Positions 60,576-64,000 of a stretch of 64,000 nt of DNA are shown one piece after another. Position 1 is the first letter of the stretch. Each line of letters begins with the position of its first letter. The notes under the pieces were generated by a model. That model saw only the letters and a list, made by a program, of their open reading frames with translations. It ran no database searches and had not been told where the DNA came from. The DNA is taken from the NCBI RefSeq assembly GCF_011326725.1, contig NZ_JAANCO010000001.1, positions 1,240,001-1,304,000 of the forward strand. The letters run 5' to 3'. This DNA comes from Microbacterium excoecariae. Lineage in GTDB: Bacteria > Actinomycetota > Actinomycetes > Actinomycetales > Microbacteriaceae. A program made the position numbers and the translations under genes.

Positions 60576-61492
60576 TGGCCCTTTCGACCGGCCCGCACAC
60601 GACCGTCACGGGGCTCCCGAGCCGCGTCAATCGCTCCGCAGGGCGTCGCACGGGCGGGCGCCGCATCGGATCCCACGTCCTCCTCGCGATCCTCGCGCTG
60701 TACTTCGTCGTCCCCATCTGGTGGCTCGTCGTCGCGGCGACGAAGTCGACGGGCGACCTGTTCTCGACGCCGGCGTTCTGGTTCGGCGACCCGACCGCCT
60801 TCGTCGACAACGTCGTCGGGCTGTTCCAGCACCAGGGCGGCATGTACTGGCGGTGGCTGGGGAACTCGTTCTTCTACGCGTTCGTGTCCGGGACGGGCGC
60901 CACGATCATCGCCGTGCTGGCGGGCTACGGGTTCGCGAAGTTCCGCTTCCGCGGCCGCGGGTTCCTCTTCGGCATGATCCTCGGATCCGTCATGGTCCCG
61001 CTGACCGCCCTCGTGATCCCCACCTTCATGCTGCTGAGCGACTACAACCTCATCGACACCCCGTGGGCGGTGATCCTGCCGTCGCTGCTGAACGTGTTCG
61101 GGGTCTACCTCATGCGCGTCTACACGCAGGACGCCGTGCCCGACGAGCTGCTCGAGGCCGCGCGCATCGACGGCGCGGGGGAGTGGCGCACGTTCGTGCA
61201 GGTCGTGTTGCCGCTGCTCAAGCCCGCCATCGTCACCGTGCTGCTCCTGTCGATCGTCGGCACCTGGAACAACTTCTTCCTCCCGCTGGCCGTGCTCACG
61301 AGCCCCGACCTGCTCCCCGTGACCGTGGGCCTGAACCGCTGGCTCGCGCTCTCGAACGCCGGCGCCGGCGGCGAGCAGGTGTGGAACCTCATCACCTCGG
61401 GCGCCTTCATCTCCGTCGTTCCGCTGATCCTGTCGTTCCTGCTCCTGCAGCGCTACTGGCAGGGTGGGCTCACGCTCGGCAGCGTGAAGTGA
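60575..61492 (+). CDS. ABC sugar transporter permease (MalG/UgpE type)
   Basis: The 305-residue protein has six helices and the EAA loop LEAARIDGAGEWRTFVQVVLPL. It is the second permease of the carbohydrate uptake system. GTG at 60572 (GTGA overlap with the first permease) or ATG at 60575 can serve as start. No ATPase gene follows, so a shared MsiK-type ATPase elsewhere is expected. Confidence 0.91.
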   Translation: MALSTGPHTTVTGLPSRVNRSAGRRTGGRRIGSHVLLAILALYFVVPIWWLVVAATKSTGDLFSTPAFWFGDPTAFVDNVVGLFQHQGGMYWRWLGNSFFYAFVSGTGATIIAVLAGYGFAKFRFRGRGFLFGMILGSVMVPLTALVIPTFMLLSDYNLIDTPWAVILPSLLNVFGVYLMRVYTQDAVPDELLEAARIDGAGEWRTFVQVVLPLLKPAIVTVLLLSIVGTWNNFFLPLAVLTSPDLLPVTVGLNRWLALSNAGAGGEQVWNLITSGAFISVVPLILSFLLLQRYWQGGLTLGSVK

Positions 61493-61542
61493 CCGCCCCC
61501 TCTCGACCTACCGACCGCACCGCCCCTCCCGAAGGAGACACC

Positions 61543-63054
61543 ATGTCCGAAGCCCGCATCACCCTCGACCCGCGCGTGGCCGTCGGCCCGATCCACCGCA
61601 ACCTGTTCGGGGGGTTCGTCGAGCACCTGGGCCGGCACGTGTACGACGGGATCTACGAGCCCGGCCACCCCGAGGCCGACGCCGAGGGCTTCCGCCGCGA
61701 CGTGATCGAGCTCGTCCGCGAGCTGGGCGTGGCGACCATCCGCTACCCGGGGGGCAACTTCGTCTCGGGGTTCCGCTGGGAGGACAGCGTGGGCCCGCGC
61801 GCCGAGCGCCCGCGCCGGCTCGACCTCGCCTGGCACTCGACCGAGACCAACGAGGTCGGCCTGCACGAGTTCGCGGGCTGGCTTGAGAAGGTCGGCAGCG
61901 AGATGATGCTCGCCCTCAACCTCGGCACGCGCGGAACGCTCGAGGCGCTCGACCTGCTCGAGTACACCAACATCGCGGGCGGCACGGAGCTGTCCGACCG
62001 CCGCGCCGCGCACGGGCGCTCGGAGCCCTTCAACGTGCGCATGTGGTGCCTCGGCAACGAGATGGACGGGCCGTGGCAGCTCGGCCACCGCAGCGCCGAT
62101 GACTACGGCAAGATCGCCTCGCAGACGGCGAAGGCCATGCGCCAGGTGGATCCGGACCTGCAGCTTGTCGTGTGCGGATCCTCGAGCGCCCACATGCCCA
62201 CCTTCGGCGAGTGGGAACGCGTCGTGCTGCACCACGCCTACGACGACGTCGACTACATCTCGTGCCACGCCTACTACGAGCCGACGGACGGCGACGTGGA
62301 CTCGTTCCTCGCCTCGGCGGTCGACATGGATGGATTCATCGAGACCGTCGTGAACACGGCCGACCACGTCGCGGCGGTGCGTGGCTCCTCGAAGCGGATC
62401 AACATCTCGTTCGACGAGTGGAACGTCTGGTACCAGAGCCGGTTCGCGAACGTGGACAAGATCGAGGGCACCGACAACTGGCCGATCGCGCCGCGCCTGC
62501 TCGAGGACGTGTACTCGGTCATGGACGCCGTCGTGTTCGGCAACCTCATGATCTCGCTCCTCAAGCACGCCGACCGCGTCACGAGCGCGTCCCTGGCGCA
62601 GCTCGTCAACGTCATCGCGCCGATCATGACGGAGCCGGGCGGCCCGGCCTGGCGCCAGACCACCTTCTTCCCGTTCTCGCTGACCTCGCGCCTCGCGCGC
62701 GGCACCGCGCTGCAGCTCGTGGTCGAGGCGCCCACGTACTCCACGGCGCGCTACGGCGAGGTGCCGCTCGTGGACGCCGTCGCGACGCACGACGCCGAGG
62801 CGGGCGAGTCGGCGGTGTTCCTCGTGAACCGCTCGCAGACGGAGGAGCTGGAGGTCACCGTCGACGTCTCGCGGCTGGGCGACGTCGCAGTGCGCGAGGT
62901 CCACGCGATCTTCGATGAGGATCCGCACGCCGCGAACACGCTCGAGAACACCGAGCGCGTGGCGCCGAAGGGCAACGACACGGCCGCCGTCGCGGGCGGC
63001 GCTCTGACGATCACGCTGCCGCCCGTATCCTGGACCGCGGTGGGCCTGTCCTGA
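61543..63054 (+). CDS. Alpha-L-arabinofuranosidase, GH51
   Basis: GH51 enzymes release terminal alpha-L-arabinofuranosyl groups from arabinan or arabinoxylan fragments. The 503-residue protein has IHRNLFGGFVEHLGRHVYDGI, RYPGGNFVSGFRWED, the acid/base Glu in CLGNEMDGPWQLG and the nucleophile Glu in ISFDEWNVWY. There is no signal peptide, so it works inside the cell on imported oligosaccharides. GAAGGAGA precedes ATG 61543. Its place after the permeases supports arabino-oligosaccharide uptake. Confidence 0.94.
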   Translation: MSEARITLDPRVAVGPIHRNLFGGFVEHLGRHVYDGIYEPGHPEADAEGFRRDVIELVRELGVATIRYPGGNFVSGFRWEDSVGPRAERPRRLDLAWHSTETNEVGLHEFAGWLEKVGSEMMLALNLGTRGTLEALDLLEYTNIAGGTELSDRRAAHGRSEPFNVRMWCLGNEMDGPWQLGHRSADDYGKIASQTAKAMRQVDPDLQLVVCGSSSAHMPTFGEWERVVLHHAYDDVDYISCHAYYEPTDGDVDSFLASAVDMDGFIETVVNTADHVAAVRGSSKRINISFDEWNVWYQSRFANVDKIEGTDNWPIAPRLLEDVYSVMDAVVFGNLMISLLKHADRVTSASLAQLVNVIAPIMTEPGGPAWRQTTFFPFSLTSRLARGTALQLVVEAPTYSTARYGEVPLVDAVATHDAEAGESAVFLVNRSQTEELEVTVDVSRLGDVAVREVHAIFDEDPHAANTLENTERVAPKGNDTAAVAGGALTITLPPVSWTAVGLS

Positions 63055-63083
63055 CGCAGGCCAGCGAGGACGAGGAGCAAACC

Positions 63084-64000
63084 ATGGCGACGATGCCGGA
63101 CACGAGCGAGCGCAACTGGGCGGGAAACGTCGCCTATCGGGCCGAGCGGATCCTCGAGCCCACCTCTCTCGAGGAGCTGCGGGGCGCCGTGTCGGCGGGC
63201 GGGCGCGTGCGCGCGCTCGGGTCGCGGCACTCGTTCACCGACATCGCCGACACGGACGGCGCCCTGATCTCGCTCGCGCGCATGCCGCGCGAGGTCGAGA
63301 TCCTGCCGGGCGCCGTCCGCGTCGCGGGCGGCCTGCGCTACGGCGACATCGTCGGCGAGCTCGACGCAGCGGGGCGCGCGCTCGCAAACCTCGCGTCGCT
63401 GCCGCACATCTCCGTCGCCGGCGCCGTGCAGACGGGAACGCACGGATCCGGCGACCGGGTGCCCTCGCTCGCAGCCGCCGTCCGCGCGGTGACGGTCGTC
63501 GGCCCCGACGGCGAGCTGCGCACGGTGCGGCGCGGCGACGCCGACTTCGGCGGATCCGTCGTCTCGCTCGGGTCACTCGGCATTGTCACGAGCCTGGAGC
63601 TCGAAACGGAACCGGCCTACGAGGTCGCGCAGACCGTCTTCGACGGGCCGCTGTGGGACCGGATCCTCGAGCGCTTCGACGAGGTCAGCGCCCTCGGTCA
63701 CAGCGTGAGCATCTTCACGACCTGGGCGCCCGGGGACCGCGCACAGGCGGTGTGGGTCAAGCGGCGCGCGCTCGCCGCGGGGCCGGGCGATGCCCCGGCG
63801 GCCGACCTGCTCGGCGCCGTGCGCGCCGATGGCCCGCGGCACCCGATCGCGGGAGCGGTGGCGGAGGCCTGCAGCCCGCAGCTCGGCGAGCCGGGCCCCT
63901 GGTTCGCCCGCCTGCCGCACTTCCGCCTGGACTTCACGCCGTCGGTCGGCGACGAGGTGCAGAGCGAGTACCTCGTGCCGCGGCAGCACGCGGCGGCCGC
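63084..64000 (+). CDS. FAD-linked alditol oxidase-like protein (partial, runs off the window)
   Basis: From ATG 63084 the frame stays open to the window edge (305 residues seen). It begins NWAGNVAYRAERILEPTSLE, has the flavin-binding GSRHSFTDIADT with a His at the place of the covalent FAD in alditol oxidase, and PHISVAGAVQTGTHGSG, then WFARLPHFRLDFTPS and QSEYLVPRQHA. The pattern is that of alditol or xylitol oxidases (AldO family), close to D-arabinono-lactone oxidase. It would oxidise a sugar alcohol such as arabinitol or xylitol with O2; the substrate is inferred. GACGAGGAGCAA precedes the ATG. Confidence 0.87.
   Translation, partial: MATMPDTSERNWAGNVAYRAERILEPTSLEELRGAVSAGGRVRALGSRHSFTDIADTDGALISLARMPREVEILPGAVRVAGGLRYGDIVGELDAAGRALANLASLPHISVAGAVQTGTHGSGDRVPSLAAAVRAVTVVGPDGELRTVRRGDADFGGSVVSLGSLGIVTSLELETEPAYEVAQTVFDGPLWDRILERFDEVSALGHSVSIFTTWAPGDRAQAVWVKRRALAAGPGDAPAADLLGAVRADGPRHPIAGAVAEACSPQLGEPGPWFARLPHFRLDFTPSVGDEVQSEYLVPRQHAAA

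Noticed and set aside
1..64000. CRISPR arrays, prophage, insertion sequences or defence islands
   Set aside because: No regularly spaced repeats, transposase, integrase, phage structural or restriction genes were seen; gene content is that of a conserved chromosome.

Overview
The window is one contiguous stretch of a high-GC Gram-positive chromosome. The ftsQ-ftsZ-yggS-sepF-yggT-wag31-lspA cell-division cluster, the bcc:aa3 respiratory genes, the actinobacterial domain families (DUF3043, DUF4307, DUF4245, probably DUF6264) and a tmRNA tag reading ANSKRTDFALAA all point to Actinomycetota, most likely family Microbacteriaceae and perhaps Microbacterium. The genus is an inference. I see no prophage, insertion sequence, CRISPR array, rRNA operon or defence island. 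Gene density is high and most neighbours overlap or lie within 40 bases of each other.

Layout. 1-5962: the downstream end of the division and cell-wall cluster, then lspA and an RluD-type pseudouridine synthase. 6205-13891: dnaE, a membrane protein of unknown function, hisD, nrdR and pyrD. 13955-16434: DUF3043 protein, an M20 peptidase and erpA. 16584-24721: two convergent respiratory operons, ctaCDF on + and ctaE-qcrCAB on -, which together encode most of the bcc:aa3 oxidase supercomplex. They are separated by the only long non-coding stretch (19643-20477), which holds two terminators and several small repeats. 24937-29109: trpD, lemA, an AI-2E family permease and ilvA. 29164-33594: greA, DUF4307, a small membrane protein, a hemolysin III family protein, a cis-prenyltransferase and phoH, in an order that recalls Mycobacterium tuberculosis Rv1080c-Rv1095. 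33653-44391: fumC, a carbonic anhydrase, DUF4245, xseB, xseA, ispH, fbaA, glpX, rmuC and ychF. 44494-52875: a looser block of small enzymes, regulators, lipoproteins and DNA-repair genes, with ssrA (tmRNA) inside it. 53016 to the end: tRNA-Lys, then an L-arabinose catabolic and uptake cluster (LacI-type regulator, FGGY kinase, araD, araA, ABC binding protein, two permeases, GH51 arabinofuranosidase) that ends in an alditol-oxidase-like gene cut by the window edge.

Genes working together. Released arabinose would be imported by the ABC system, whose ATPase is not encoded here, isomerised by AraA, phosphorylated by the kinase and epimerised by AraD to D-xylulose 5-phosphate. Two different LacI-type operators flank the two halves of that cluster. 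In the respiratory block QcrABC and CtaCDEF pass electrons from menaquinol to oxygen.

Expression signals. At least fifteen genes have a TANNNT-like -10 hexamer placed 6-9 bases before the start codon, the arrangement expected for leaderless mRNAs. Genes with a clear Shine-Dalgarno sequence (erpA, 9788, greA, fumC, fbaA) have their -10 further upstream or are inside operons. The palindrome GGATCC is visibly over-represented and occurs in all three reading frames. I found no clear candidate for a wholly new system; the most interesting leads are non-coding.
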